Below the pieces are notes generated by a model, which did no database searches, had not been told where the DNA came from, and was given only the letters and a program-made list of their open reading frames with translations. From contig NZ_CP036266.1 of NCBI RefSeq assembly GCF_007744075.1, forward strand, positions 6,623,248-6,687,247: DNA of 64,000 nt, written 5' to 3'. Both the position numbers and the translations under genes were made by a program. Origin of the DNA: Gimesia chilikensis (GTDB lineage Bacteria; Planctomycetota; Planctomycetia; Planctomycetales; Planctomycetaceae). Positions 1-8,104 of the stretch are shown one piece after another. The number at the start of each line of letters is the position of its first letter. Positions within the stretch are counted from its first letter, which is position 1.

Positions 1-302
1 AGGATCTCAATGTACGAATCGCCCTGAGCTACGATTATGGCGGGCCTGCATTTGAGTCGCATCGCACCTGGATTTACCACAACCGGGCCTATCTGGAGGA
101 TGCGCAGGGGAAAAAATTCTGGCTCGAAGGTTCTTCACAGACGACTCTTGAGAGCACAGGAAAAATTGGCGTGCTCTATCGTTTCACAGGCCTGCCGACA
201 ACTGCGCGCCCTGATCAGTTTACTTACCTGGCCCCCACCCTGATCACTGCAGCACCGATTGAGCTCCGCTTTGAAAACCTGGAACTCCCGCCGCAAAAGT
301 AG
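1..302 (+). CDS. C-terminal end of an unknown protein (5' truncated by window)
   Basis: An open frame enters from the left edge in the frame whose codons begin at position 3 and ends at a TAG at 300-302, giving about 99 residues. The readable end contains SYDYGGPAFESHRTWIYHNR, a YRF(T)GLP stretch, and APTLITAAPIELRFENLELP near the terminus. This looks like a globular beta-rich end with a tail that repeats a pattern I associate with planctomycete secreted or membrane hypothetical proteins. No catalytic motif is visible and the start lies outside the window, so no function is assigned. It converges on the minus-strand sufE gene 40 bp away. Confidence 0.6.
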   Translation, partial: DLNVRIALSYDYGGPAFESHRTWIYHNRAYLEDAQGKKFWLEGSSQTTLESTGKIGVLYRFTGLPTTARPDQFTYLAPTLITAAPIELRFENLELPPQK

Positions 303-342
303 ACAGTTCGCTGACATCAGCGGCAGACCTGGTGGTAGCGTC

Positions 343-819
343 TTAGTTCTGCTCTGCGAGCACACGGGCTTCCTGTTGAACCCGTTCGACCATGCCCATC
401 AACCCGTTTTTGCGCTGTGTGCTGAGATATTTATCCAACTGCAGACGGGAGAAATAATCCTTAACGTCGATCTTAAGCACTTCCTCCGGCGTCCGGTTCT
501 GATAGATCGCCAGCAGAACCGCAATCAGACCTTTGACGATCAGGGCATCGCTGTCAGCATTGATGCGTAACACCTTACGGCCTTCGGATTCCTGCAGGTC
601 CGTCGTCAACCAGACCATACTCTGACAGCCGTGCACGCGGTTGGCTTCCGTTTTCTCAGTCTCGGGCATCGGCGGCAGTTCAAAACCAAGATCGATCAGA
701 AAGTCGCAACGCTCTTCCCAGTCTCCGAGAAAATCAAACTCCTCGAGCAACTCATCAATGGTGATTATTTTCTCATTCATTTCGGTATTCTGTACGGCTG
801 AATTCTGTCTGTCAGACAT
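343..819 (-). CDS. sufE: SufE-like sulfur acceptor protein
   Basis: SufE takes persulfide sulfur from the cysteine desulfurase SufS and passes it to the SUF scaffold for Fe-S cluster assembly in the cytoplasm. The protein is 158 residues, close to the family's usual length. It has the core FDFLGDWEERCDFLIDLG followed by the acceptor loop RVHGCQSMVW, in which Cys65 is the expected sulfur-accepting residue. The frame stays open to a TTG at 828, but the ATG at 819 is preferred; a purine-rich GAGAGAAAG lies about 11 nt before it. It is downstream of the Mrp-type Fe-S carrier gene on the same strand (about 100 bp gap). The matching sufS is 7.3 kb away, on the other strand. Assignment is strong by motif. 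Confidence 0.93.
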   Translation of the reverse strand: MSDRQNSAVQNTEMNEKIITIDELLEEFDFLGDWEERCDFLIDLGFELPPMPETEKTEANRVHGCQSMVWLTTDLQESEGRKVLRINADSDALIVKGLIAVLLAIYQNRTPEEVLKIDVKDYFSRLQLDKYLSTQRKNGLMGMVERVQQEARVLAEQN

Positions 820-919
820 CGGATTCAATACTTTCTCTCATTCTATACTATATTATCACAGGGTGAATATGTAGTTCAGAACGCTGTGGCTGAAGAACAC
901 GGATTGCGATCACGCGGGA

Positions 920-2002
920 TCAGAGAATCTCCATGGCAGGCTTGATTGGATTTTCCAGCAGTTCGCGGGCAATTTCGATGGCAGTCGCTTCGGCCACTTT
1001 GAGCAATGGCTCAGTCGAAGCCAATTCTTCGGTCACGAGATGTGAAATCTGGCCGGCATCCGATTTTTCCCGAATTTCGGCGTTCATCGGAATCTCGCCC
1101 AGGAAGGGAATCTGTAATTCTTCCCCACGGGCTTTGGCGCCGCCCCGCCCGAAGATTTCGCCCGACATATTCTCGACAATTCCCAGAACGGGGATTTTAA
1201 CCTGCCGGAACATCTGCACTGCTTTAACAGCATCCAGCAGAGCGACCTGCTGCGGAGTACAGACGACGACAGCACCTGCCAGTTCCAGCAACTGAGACAA
1301 TGTTAAGGAAACATCACCGGTTCCAGGCGGCATATCAATAATCAGATAATCGAGTTCTCCCCATTCCGTGTCCTGGAGAAACTGGGTGATCGCCTTGTGC
1401 AGCATCGGGCCCCGCCAGATCACAGCCTGATCCGGTTCGACGAAAAAGGCCATCGACATGACTTTCAGTCCGTCCGCTTCCACCGGAATGATTCGCGTGA
1501 GTGTCTGACCGTCTCTTCCCTGAAACTCCTGCGCCATCGGTTTTTCATTGGTTCCTACCAGATGGGGAATACTGGGACCGTAGACGTCTGCATCCACCAG
1601 ACCGACTTTTGCACCAAACTGCTTCAACCCATAAGCCAGGCTGGCAGCAACCGTGCTCTTGCCGACGCCCCCTTTGCCCGCTCCGACGGCGATGACATTC
1701 TTCACCTTCAGCCCCAGGCGACCGCCCGACTGTTTGCCCCTGATGTTCGTGGAATATTCTACATTCACAGACTGACATTCGGGGAAGGCTTTCTGAATAG
1801 TGGCGCTGATCGACTCAGTCAGTTCTGATTGTAGTGGATAGGAAGGCACGGGCAGTTCAATCCGAACCGTTACCTCTCCGCTGTCACCTGGCTGGACTGA
1901 CTTTAACAGACCACTTTCCGCCAGGGGCTTACCAAAAACGGGATCTTTCAGATCGGTCAGACTTTTCTGCAGGTTTGCTTCAGTGAATTCGGTATTCGAC
2001 AT
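920..2002 (-). CDS. mrp: Mrp/ApbC-type P-loop ATPase, Fe-S cluster carrier
   Basis: This 360-residue protein belongs to the Mrp/NBP35 group of MinD-like ATPases that carry and insert Fe-S clusters. Residues 1-85 form the MIP18/DUF59-like N-terminal domain. The deviant Walker A motif GKGGVGKST is at 109-117. A switch/Walker B stretch DYLIIDMPPGTGDVSL and the sequence VCTPQQVALLDA follow, both typical of Mrp. The segment after IVENMS, where many bacterial members carry a CxxC cluster ligand, here runs straight into GEIFGRGGAKA with no cysteine, so the usual bridging cysteine pair is missing. An AGGAAAG lies 13 nt before the ATG. It sits between a receiver-like gene and sufE on the same strand, which fits Fe-S metabolism. 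Confidence 0.92.
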   Translation of the reverse strand: MSNTEFTEANLQKSLTDLKDPVFGKPLAESGLLKSVQPGDSGEVTVRIELPVPSYPLQSELTESISATIQKAFPECQSVNVEYSTNIRGKQSGGRLGLKVKNVIAVGAGKGGVGKSTVAASLAYGLKQFGAKVGLVDADVYGPSIPHLVGTNEKPMAQEFQGRDGQTLTRIIPVEADGLKVMSMAFFVEPDQAVIWRGPMLHKAITQFLQDTEWGELDYLIIDMPPGTGDVSLTLSQLLELAGAVVVCTPQQVALLDAVKAVQMFRQVKIPVLGIVENMSGEIFGRGGAKARGEELQIPFLGEIPMNAEIREKSDAGQISHLVTEELASTEPLLKVAEATAIEIARELLENPIKPAMEIL

Positions 2003-2088
2003 CAGTTGAGATTACTTTCCTATTACTTATTACTTCTTCCGGAAACGGGACGGCAGCATTCTTTACACATCAGGGTAGCCGATCACAG

Positions 2089-2526
2089 TCAGTTCGTTTC
2101 TTCCGGATGAGACATTGTCACGCGGGTCTTCGACAGGTAAGTCTGACGTTTTTGAGGATCCGGTTCCAGATACCAGCAACAGATTTTGGCGAGGCGATCC
2201 GGCTCCAGTTCTCCACTCTGTATATGAAATACACCCAGCTCACGTAAAGCCCACTCCAGATTTTCCAGAGGATCCGGTGAAAAGATCATCACCGGAAACC
2301 GGGAACGTGCCGTCTGGTGCCTCTGCAGGTACTGTAAACAGATAGTTTTCCCTGTACTGAAATCGAGAATGACCAGCACGGAGCCAGGATCTTCCTGCAA
2401 CGTCTGTTGAAACAAGTCGTGCTCCGAAGAGAAAACGGTTATGTTCCAGTCAGACCGGCCTTCAAACTGCCAGCGCAGTTCCGAAACCAGGTGTGCCCGC
2501 TCTTCAAGAACAAACACGTTTTTCAT
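2089..2526 (-). CDS. Receiver-like small protein of unknown role
   Basis: The frame is open from 2568, but the ATG at 2526 (MKNVFVLEE) has a GGGA-type ribosome site and gives 145 residues that begin like a response-regulator fold. The pattern is a beta strand (NVFVLEE), then FSSEHDLFQQ, a second strand with LVILDFS, then PVMIFSPDP. This resembles a receiver (CheY-like) alpha/beta layout, with Asp in LVILDFSTGK roughly where the phosphoacceptor would be. The conserved N-terminal acidic pair and the Lys are not clear, so it may be a degenerate receiver. It is the first gene of a minus-strand series leading to mrp and sufE. Function not assigned. Confidence 0.6.
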   Translation of the reverse strand: MKNVFVLEERAHLVSELRWQFEGRSDWNITVFSSEHDLFQQTLQEDPGSVLVILDFSTGKTICLQYLQRHQTARSRFPVMIFSPDPLENLEWALRELGVFHIQSGELEPDRLAKICCWYLEPDPQKRQTYLSKTRVTMSHPEETN

Positions 2527-3000
2527 GAGATCAATATCCCAGTCAACAATCTGCACAAAACACCACACATCAGATCCGATTGTCTCTCTTCTTCAATCGT
2601 ATACAGGCTCGGGATGAATACAACTCACAGCAGGGGAACAGAATCAGGTCGCGGATAGTTTTTTCTGGTTCTGACCGCTGTGGAGTGTGAGTTGGAGCAA
2701 AAGAACCATATGTACACATGGCGTGAATATCAGCCAAACACCGTATGTGACACCCTTTGCGGAATCGAATGCCGTCATAATCGTTACAAGTATCCCTTCA
2801 GGACCCACTTTGGGGGGTGGCCCCACAATTTTGTGTTTATTCAATAACTCTCCGCGGAATCTGGCCGAAAAAATAGGCAGGTTTACCTTTTTAATTACGT
2901 GAGGCTATGGACTCCACGGTTAGTTAGCAAACCTCATCTAACCAAACCGAGAAGAGTACCTCACGACCGTCCACGAAGCGAATCCTTGGAGATTGCCTAA
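2527..3000. promoter_or_regulatory. Divergent intergenic region with nested inverted repeats before the Cys-rich gene
   Basis: This 474-bp region separates the receiver-like gene (minus) from the CCAPAP-repeat gene (plus). I found no convincing gene in it. In its last 100 bases, CGTGAGG (2898-2904) pairs with CCTCACG (2959-2965), and inside that GGTTAG (2918-2923) pairs with CTAACC (2938-2943). A transcript of the Cys-rich gene could fold these into a two-part leader. The ribosome site is the TTGGAG at 2987-2992, before the ATG at 3001. Whether the fold is regulatory is inference. Confidence 0.4.
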
Positions 3001-3513
3001 ATGAAATTGTTAAGTTACGTTGCCGCTGTAGCGGTTGTTTGTTGTGCTGGTGTATCCGCTGAAGCTGCTGGCTTCCTGGGTAAAGGATGCTGTGCTCCTG
3101 CCCCTACTTGCTGTGCACCTGCTCCTAAGAAATGCTGTGCCCCCAAGCCAACTTGCTGTGCTCCTGCTCCCAAGACCTGCTGTGCTCCCGCACCGAAGGC
3201 CTGCTGTGCTCCTGCACCAAAGACTTGCTGTGCACCTGCTCCTAAGACCTGCTGTGCCCCAGCTCCAAAATCTTGCTGCAACACCTGCGAAAGCAGCTGC
3301 TGCGGACACAAGAAATTGTTCAACGGTGGCTTCCTGCGGGGTTGCAAAGATCGTTGCGGCAAAATGTTCAACCGTTGCAAAGATCGTTGCTGCAAAGTCA
3401 AAGTTCGTTGCTGCAAAGTTAAGAAGTCTTGCTGTGCTCCAGCTCCAACCTGCTGTGCACCAGCTCCTAAGCCGACTTGCTGTGCTCCGTCACCCAAGTC
3501 TTGCTGCAACTAA
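3001..3513 (+). CDS. Exported Cys-rich CCAPAP-repeat protein
   Basis: A 170-residue protein begins with a Sec signal (MKLLSYVAAVAVVCCAGVSA, cleavage near residue 21-23). The mature part is about one quarter cysteine: some 36 Cys, mostly as 16 CC pairs. Eleven units follow the pattern CC-A-P-x-P-x(1-3), eight before and three after a basic central segment containing GCKDRCGKMFNRCKDRCC and CCKVKVRCCKVKK. There are almost no acidic residues in the mature chain. The design suggests either a disulfide-cross-linked structural or cell-wall protein or a metal-binding one. Proteins of this type occur in planctomycetes, but I know of no proven function. The DNA is internally repetitive because of the repeat, with regular T-rich TGCTGT cysteine codons. 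It is transcribed alone, with a strong hairpin 86 bp downstream. Confidence 0.85.
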   Translation: MKLLSYVAAVAVVCCAGVSAEAAGFLGKGCCAPAPTCCAPAPKKCCAPKPTCCAPAPKTCCAPAPKACCAPAPKTCCAPAPKTCCAPAPKSCCNTCESSCCGHKKLFNGGFLRGCKDRCGKMFNRCKDRCCKVKVRCCKVKKSCCAPAPTCCAPAPKPTCCAPSPKSCCN

Positions 3514-3866
3514 TCAGATTTGAGAATAACTGAAATCCCCGCACTAAGGGATTGGTTAATCAGGTCCGAAGGGCAGCTTCAATAATCGTGAACGTCAAGT
3601 CCGAGGGAATCAGTTCCCTCGGACGGACTTCACCAGAAAGAACGTCCTTCACCAAACGAATCTGAACTGAACTGCGATAAAAAATTGAAAAAAATGGTGT
3701 CTCTCTTTCATAGGGAAACATCATTTTTTTTATGCGCGCTGCGTGAGAATCACACGCCAGCCAGCATCCTTCCAATTTGCGACAACAGCCATTAGACTCA
3801 GGTTTTGATGTATCTTTTAGTAAGTTTTCGTTTGTTATTCCCGATTCAGATTTATAGTGTGCACGT
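3514..3866. other. Gene-free gap of about 350 bp
   Basis: Apart from the hairpin at 3599-3624, this interval shows only AT-rich stretches (for example the T-run near 3724-3730). A 71-codon minus-strand frame covers 3560-3775 but has no ribosome site or recognisable protein pattern. No further feature is supported. Confidence 0.4.
3599..3624 (+). terminator. Perfect 11-bp hairpin downstream of Cys-rich gene
   Basis: GTCCGAGGGAA (3599-3609) and TTCCCTCGGAC (3614-3624) are exact inverted complements around a TCAG loop. There is no T-run after it on the plus strand, so it is not a textbook intrinsic terminator. It may protect the 3' end of the Cys-rich mRNA or act as a terminator with helper factors. 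Confidence 0.5.
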
Positions 3867-4202
3867 ATGAAAGTCTCCGATTTACTCGAACGATATCAAT
3901 GGGAAAAAATTCCAGACAGCCAGGGGCGGTTCACGCTGAATCAAAGTAAATCCCTGCTCTCAGTGGAAGAACTGATTGGGTCAGAGGATGTGGAAATCAA
4001 ACAGCACCCCTCTGCTCATCCTCAGGAAATCATTCATATTGTCGAACTTGAGGATGGTGGCCTGATTTCCTATCAGCGCCAGGATGCAACATTCATCCAC
4101 ACTCTCAACTCGGAAAACATGTTTAAACGCAAACAGTGGGAACTGGGAATCATCTCCTTCAGCCCACGACAGATGCCCCCCGAAGCCTCAGACAGTCTCT
4201 GA
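3867..4202 (+). CDS. Small hypothetical protein
   Basis: A 111-residue acidic protein starts MKVSDLLERYQWEKIP and has no signal peptide or membrane segment. Alternating hydrophobic strands (IIHIVELEDGGLISY, LGIISFSP) suggest a small beta-rich cytoplasmic fold. I recognise no family. The ribosome site is weak. It lies upstream of the DUF427 gene on the same strand with a 200-bp gap, so they are probably separate units. Confidence 0.55.
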   Translation: MKVSDLLERYQWEKIPDSQGRFTLNQSKSLLSVEELIGSEDVEIKQHPSAHPQEIIHIVELEDGGLISYQRQDATFIHTLNSENMFKRKQWELGIISFSPRQMPPEASDSL

Positions 4203-4402
4203 TCATCCTGTCCCATTTTCTGAATCACTGCCTGTTCAGGTTCGCTTTTTTTACTTCCACCTGACCGGTGAATAATTTTTTCATTTTTTTGTTAGTATTC
4301 CGGGCCGACTTGACTACGATAGATGTGGGCAACCTCACTGAATAGACCATTCTCATTTCGTTAGTCAAACCATTGTTATCACTTAACGATGAGGAGTTCG
4401 GT

Positions 4403-4723
4403 GTGCCTAAAGCAATCTGGAATGAGGCTGTCCTGGTCGAGTCCGATGACACCGTGATGGTGGATGGGGATGTCTACTTTCCCATTGAGTCGGTCAACTC
4501 CCGTTTTCTGAAGAAGAGCACTTCGACGTCTACCAGCCCCCAGAAAGGCAAAGCCTTCTTTTACGATGTTGTCGTGGAGGATAAGGTGAACCGGGATGCC
4601 GCCTGGTATTATCTCAACCCCGAAAAAGAATACGGGCAGCTCAAAAACCGGATTGCGTTCTGGAAAGGGGTCGAGCTGACAAACGAATCCGACATCTCAT
4701 CTTCTACTGACCGTACCAACTGA
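4403..4723 (+). CDS. DUF427 family protein
   Basis: The protein matches the DUF427 pattern: PKAIWNEAVLVESDDTVMVD, then YFPIESVN, then KGKAFFYDVVV and RDAAWYYLNPEKEY, ending FWKGVEL. The family is a small beta-barrel of unknown biochemical role found in many bacteria. The frame is open from an ATG at 4373, but a GTG at 4403 begins exactly at the conserved PKAIWN and has GAGGAG 6 nt before it, so GTG is taken as the start (106 residues). The family usually begins at this point. The last 20 bp overlap the convergent YkgJ-type gene. Confidence 0.85.
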   Translation: MPKAIWNEAVLVESDDTVMVDGDVYFPIESVNSRFLKKSTSTSTSPQKGKAFFYDVVVEDKVNRDAAWYYLNPEKEYGQLKNRIAFWKGVELTNESDISSSTDRTN

Positions 4724-5978
4724 TCAGTTTCTTGATGTCGCCGGTGCGTGATAACGTTTTCACCCGACTGCGAAAATGAGGCATTCCGAAAACCGGTGAA
4801 TAACCATGGTGGTGATCGGCAATTGTCATCGCCTCATTGATATCTTCCGCCACAAGTTCTGTTCTCCCCTCTCCTGCGGCAATCCAGCGTGCGATCCAGA
4901 GGATTGAGGGGAACATCAGCGCCAGATGGTAGAAACCTTCCACAAACGGAATGTCGTAATAGGCTGCTCCCAGAAAATGCAGCCCCTGAATTTTGACGCG
5001 AAAGTAGCGTGAGAATAACTTCTGACTCTCGGCAGGCAACGAACCAAACGGTTCTTCCAGAGCTGAGAAAGGGACACGCTGAAAACGTTCCTGCAGTTGA
5101 GGTATGGTGCCACTGCCCCGGGTAAACTTCAACGCGGACATCAGCAGCGATAACCGTCTGCCTAACCCCTTGGCTGTTTCCGCATGTGTATCTTTGCGGG
5201 CGTACTGTGCCGCCAGCAGGCGAAACTGTATTCCCCCCAACCTGCTGGGAGGCGTACGGGGGATCTCCAGATCAGCCGGCAGTTCCTGATCCACGGCCTG
5301 GGAAATCAGTTCGAGAAATTCCGTGAAGCGTTCTCCCTGCACAACTTCAAACCGCGCGTGTTCAATCAACTCGACCCACCCCAGTGCACGCAAGAGACTG
5401 GTTTGCACAGGGACTTCCGGATCAGCGAAGAAACGACTGAGCGCGGTAACTGCTTTCAGTGTATCCGGCCAGCCCACAGCTTCCCGTGCCGTCAGCTTCG
5501 GTGCGGGAGGAGCTTTATGCCGCTTGGGCAGTACCTGGTTGACAATCTTTCGAATTGCGGGTTCCTGCCGATCAATGCGTTCTCCCAGGTTCGCAACGAC
5601 CGAAGGACAGCTGAAACGCAGACTGACGGCGATGTCATTGCCTGCAGGATGGAAGGCATACGGATAAACCTGGCAGGCCAGCGGCTTGGCGGGCTCGCCA
5701 AATTTGGCATGAATCCGGCACAGACCCCGTTCATCCAGAAAGATACAGGAGCCATCTTCCTGATGCGCCAGGCGGTAGCGTTGGCTGGTCGGTGAGATCC
5801 CCAGTTTTACGATCACCGGTTTGCCCCCCGGGATCGAATCATCCTCATCCCAGCGTTGTTTGTCGATCCGTTCTTTTTCTTCCAGCGTGATTTCAATCTG
5901 ATGCTGCTTACAACATCCCCCACAATTATGGCAGTTCCAGTTCTGGATCGTGGGCAGCTTTAATGAGGGAGCAGGCAT
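4704..5978 (-). CDS. YkgJ-family cysteine-cluster protein
   Basis: This 424-residue protein has the N-terminal metal or Fe-S cysteine cluster of the YkgJ/flagellin-N-methylase-like family. Cysteines are at 16, 19, 22 and 23 (NCHNCGGCC), followed by GSCIFLDERGLCRIH and a CQVYPYAF motif. Members are thought to bind zinc or an iron-sulfur cluster, but the reaction is unproven. The C-terminal 250 residues are helical and longer than in minimal YkgJ proteins. It may be a planctomycete extension. There is no signal peptide, so it is presumably cytoplasmic. It converges with the DUF427 gene, with a 20-bp overlap of the 3' ends. Confidence 0.8.
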   Translation of the reverse strand: MPAPSLKLPTIQNWNCHNCGGCCKQHQIEITLEEKERIDKQRWDEDDSIPGGKPVIVKLGISPTSQRYRLAHQEDGSCIFLDERGLCRIHAKFGEPAKPLACQVYPYAFHPAGNDIAVSLRFSCPSVVANLGERIDRQEPAIRKIVNQVLPKRHKAPPAPKLTAREAVGWPDTLKAVTALSRFFADPEVPVQTSLLRALGWVELIEHARFEVVQGERFTEFLELISQAVDQELPADLEIPRTPPSRLGGIQFRLLAAQYARKDTHAETAKGLGRRLSLLMSALKFTRGSGTIPQLQERFQRVPFSALEEPFGSLPAESQKLFSRYFRVKIQGLHFLGAAYYDIPFVEGFYHLALMFPSILWIARWIAAGEGRTELVAEDINEAMTIADHHHGYSPVFGMPHFRSRVKTLSRTGDIKKLISWYGQ

Positions 5979-6344
5979 GAAGAATCTTTAAGACGGACCT
6001 TGTGAGACAGTTTAATGGAACCGTTAATTGTAAAGATTACAAAAGGGAAACGCAAAGTCAGTCTCTGGTCCATTTTTCTTGCCAACTTTTACAGACGGAC
6101 CTTGAGAATCGCTGATTCGGTATAGACACATAATCAAGATTCCCTAAAATCCCGCTCGCTTGCTGAACAATCAGATCATTTCTGTTCGGTCTTTCCGCAG
6201 AGACCGGCCACATCAATCCCCGCTGTATGTGAAACAGAATACCCGAAATCTGAATTTCGGCAGGTACCCCGTCCATAAGTTTTTCCCTTCCTGCAGATCA
6301 CCAGTCTCATCCGGGAAATCATTTGGAACATTAAGGACCCAATC
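5979..6344. other. Intergenic gap before lipoprotein gene
   Basis: This 366-bp region lies between the divergent YkgJ-type gene and the lipoprotein gene. The 12-mer AGACGGACCTTG occurs twice (5991-6002 and 6093-6104). No hairpin with a T-run and no convincing coding frame was seen. TTAAGGACC, ending 6 nt before the ATG, serves as ribosome site for the lipoprotein. Confidence 0.4.
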
Positions 6345-7784
6345 ATGTCGAGACGATTTTTAATCAATGCCAGCTGGTGCGCACTGTTATGCTGCGCTGC
6401 GACCGGCTGTTATCCTCACCATCAGTATCCGTATGGTGGAACTTATCCCGGTCCCTACGGTGCGCCCGGTCCTTATCAGATGCCTCCCGGTACCGTTATG
6501 CCGGAATCCACGATTCCCCCCGGGAATTATCCCATGCAACCGGATCTGGGACAGCCTGTACCGCCACCACAGGGCGCTCTGCCTTCCAATGGTTCCCAGG
6601 CCTGGAACGATTCATTCCCCAACAATACAAACACTAACTACGATGGCGTCGATACACAGTGGAAACAGCCACTCAACAGTCCTTCCGGTTCGGATATGAA
6701 CGCGCCCTTCGATGCCAATTCTACCGCATCGGGACGCAACACGAATCCCAGCGGCGGTTTCAACAGCGGTTCGTCCAGCAGCCAGCCTGTGCCGAGCTAC
6801 CAGGATCCCAACCAGATTCGTCCGAACAATAATCCGCCAATCGATAATACGTTTCCTCAAAACAGCAGTCAGCCCCCGCAGAATGATCCGTTCCCTGCGG
6901 ACACCAACGATCAGTTCCAGAGCAACAAAAACCCTCAACCACAGGGTGGCAACATCCAGACGGACGATCAGTTTGGTCCCAATAACAATGATCAGTTTCC
7001 CGGAAATACGCCGCAAAAGTTTCCTGAAGCCAATGATCAGTTCCAGGAGAACAGCGATAGCGGCTTCAGCGTGCCTTCCCCGGTACAGCAGCAGAGCTTT
7101 GAAAGCAGTGGCGATACCTTCGAAGCGAATCCCAAAAAATTCAGTGCTAACCAGGGTGCTCCCGCTGACACCTTTGAAGAAAACGCATTCGACAGCAGCC
7201 AGGAATTCCAGCCTCCTGTCCAGAGCTTTCCGGAAAATGACAACACATTCCCTGAAAACCAGAATAATCCATTCCCCGGGAATCAGGATAATCCTTTCCC
7301 CGGCAACGATGACACCTTCGGCCCTAACAACACTTCGATCATGAAATCAGCACCTGGTCAGGTCAGCCATGCAAACCATCAGATGCCTGCTTCCGGTCCG
7401 CAGCTGGTCCGCTCAGAGCAGTTCATGGCTCCCACCAAATTCCAGCCGGCTTCCTTCGAGTTTCCGGCTTCCGGTGGTGCAGCGACTTCAGCAGGTAAGG
7501 CTCCTTCGCCATTCAGCTACGATCGTCAGGGCTATCGCTGGTTGCGAGGCGTGGTGGAATTCGATGAACAGGAAAAGAGCTGGAACATCACCTACAATGC
7601 GACCCCCGATCAAACAGATAAATTTGGCGGAAACATCGTTCTGCTGGACCAGGGAAAACTCAACCGGTTCAAAAATGGTGATGTCGTCCTGATTGATGGT
7701 CGCATTGACGGCTCTCAGCAGGATCGCATGGGCAAGCCCTGCTATCAAGTCATCAAGGCACAACGGCTCGTCCCCAAAAAATGA
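6345..7784 (+). CDS. Putative lipoprotein with Asn/Gln/Phe/Pro-rich repeats
   Basis: The 479-residue protein has a type II-like signal ending CAATGC (Cys22 as the likely lipidated residue), then a Tyr/Pro/Gly-rich stretch. Residues about 60-330 are low complexity. They repeat a short unit built on (D/N)(D/N)xFP(G/E)N, for example NDQFPGN, NNPFPGN and DNTFPEN. The last 90 residues form a folded-looking domain beginning YDRQGYRWLRGVVEF and containing DGRIDGSQQDRMGKP, which looks like an OB- or SH3-like beta domain. The disordered stretch plus a small C-terminal domain suggests a surface or periplasmic spacer protein. No enzyme motif is visible. It is a single gene flanked by gaps. Confidence 0.75.
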   Translation: MSRRFLINASWCALLCCAATGCYPHHQYPYGGTYPGPYGAPGPYQMPPGTVMPESTIPPGNYPMQPDLGQPVPPPQGALPSNGSQAWNDSFPNNTNTNYDGVDTQWKQPLNSPSGSDMNAPFDANSTASGRNTNPSGGFNSGSSSSQPVPSYQDPNQIRPNNNPPIDNTFPQNSSQPPQNDPFPADTNDQFQSNKNPQPQGGNIQTDDQFGPNNNDQFPGNTPQKFPEANDQFQENSDSGFSVPSPVQQQSFESSGDTFEANPKKFSANQGAPADTFEENAFDSSQEFQPPVQSFPENDNTFPENQNNPFPGNQDNPFPGNDDTFGPNNTSIMKSAPGQVSHANHQMPASGPQLVRSEQFMAPTKFQPASFEFPASGGAATSAGKAPSPFSYDRQGYRWLRGVVEFDEQEKSWNITYNATPDQTDKFGGNIVLLDQGKLNRFKNGDVVLIDGRIDGSQQDRMGKPCYQVIKAQRLVPKK

Positions 7785-8104
7785 GCCTGCATGTGTTCAT
7801 GACAAAGATACTGGTGCGATCAGACTGGTATCTCTCAGGCGTCGAAAATAATCTCTGAAAGCAGAACTTCCGACTGATCTGGCTTCAAAACAATACCAGA
7901 TCCGCGCTCAGCCCTGAACACAGCCTGCTACCCATGTGTCTGACTGGTACTCCCCTGTTTATCGGGGGGAACAGAACTGTCGACCTGAAGAGCATCCCGT
8001 CTGCGCCCTGCTTTGGCGCGACAGCCTTTTCATTACGGGGTTTCCTGTTAGAATTCCTGTAGAGACGTCGATTTTCTATAAACTTCTACCAGACTTAGAC
8101 AACC
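7785..8104. other. Gene-free gap before sufS
   Basis: This 320-bp interval has a 7-bp inverted repeat, GATCTGG (7876-7882) with CCAGATC (7896-7902), not followed by a T-run. Nothing else clear is present; a sufS promoter presumably lies here but was not identified. Confidence 0.35.

Noticed and set aside
2644..2902. Small overlapping frames in the gap before the Cys-rich gene
   Set aside because: No ribosome site, no signal peptide and no recognisable pattern; the interval is better read as regulatory DNA.
3080..3275. Repetitive DNA resembling a short tandem or CRISPR-like array
   Set aside because: The repeats are codons of the CCAPAP protein, in frame and degenerate, without spacers of constant length.
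3010..3509. Long minus-strand and plus-strand frames across the Cys-rich gene
   Set aside because: They are mirror images of the repetitive CCAPAP coding sequence and have no start or composition of their own.
3560..3775. Possible 71-residue minus-strand gene
   Set aside because: Covers the hairpin region, lacks a ribosome site and has no recognisable motif.
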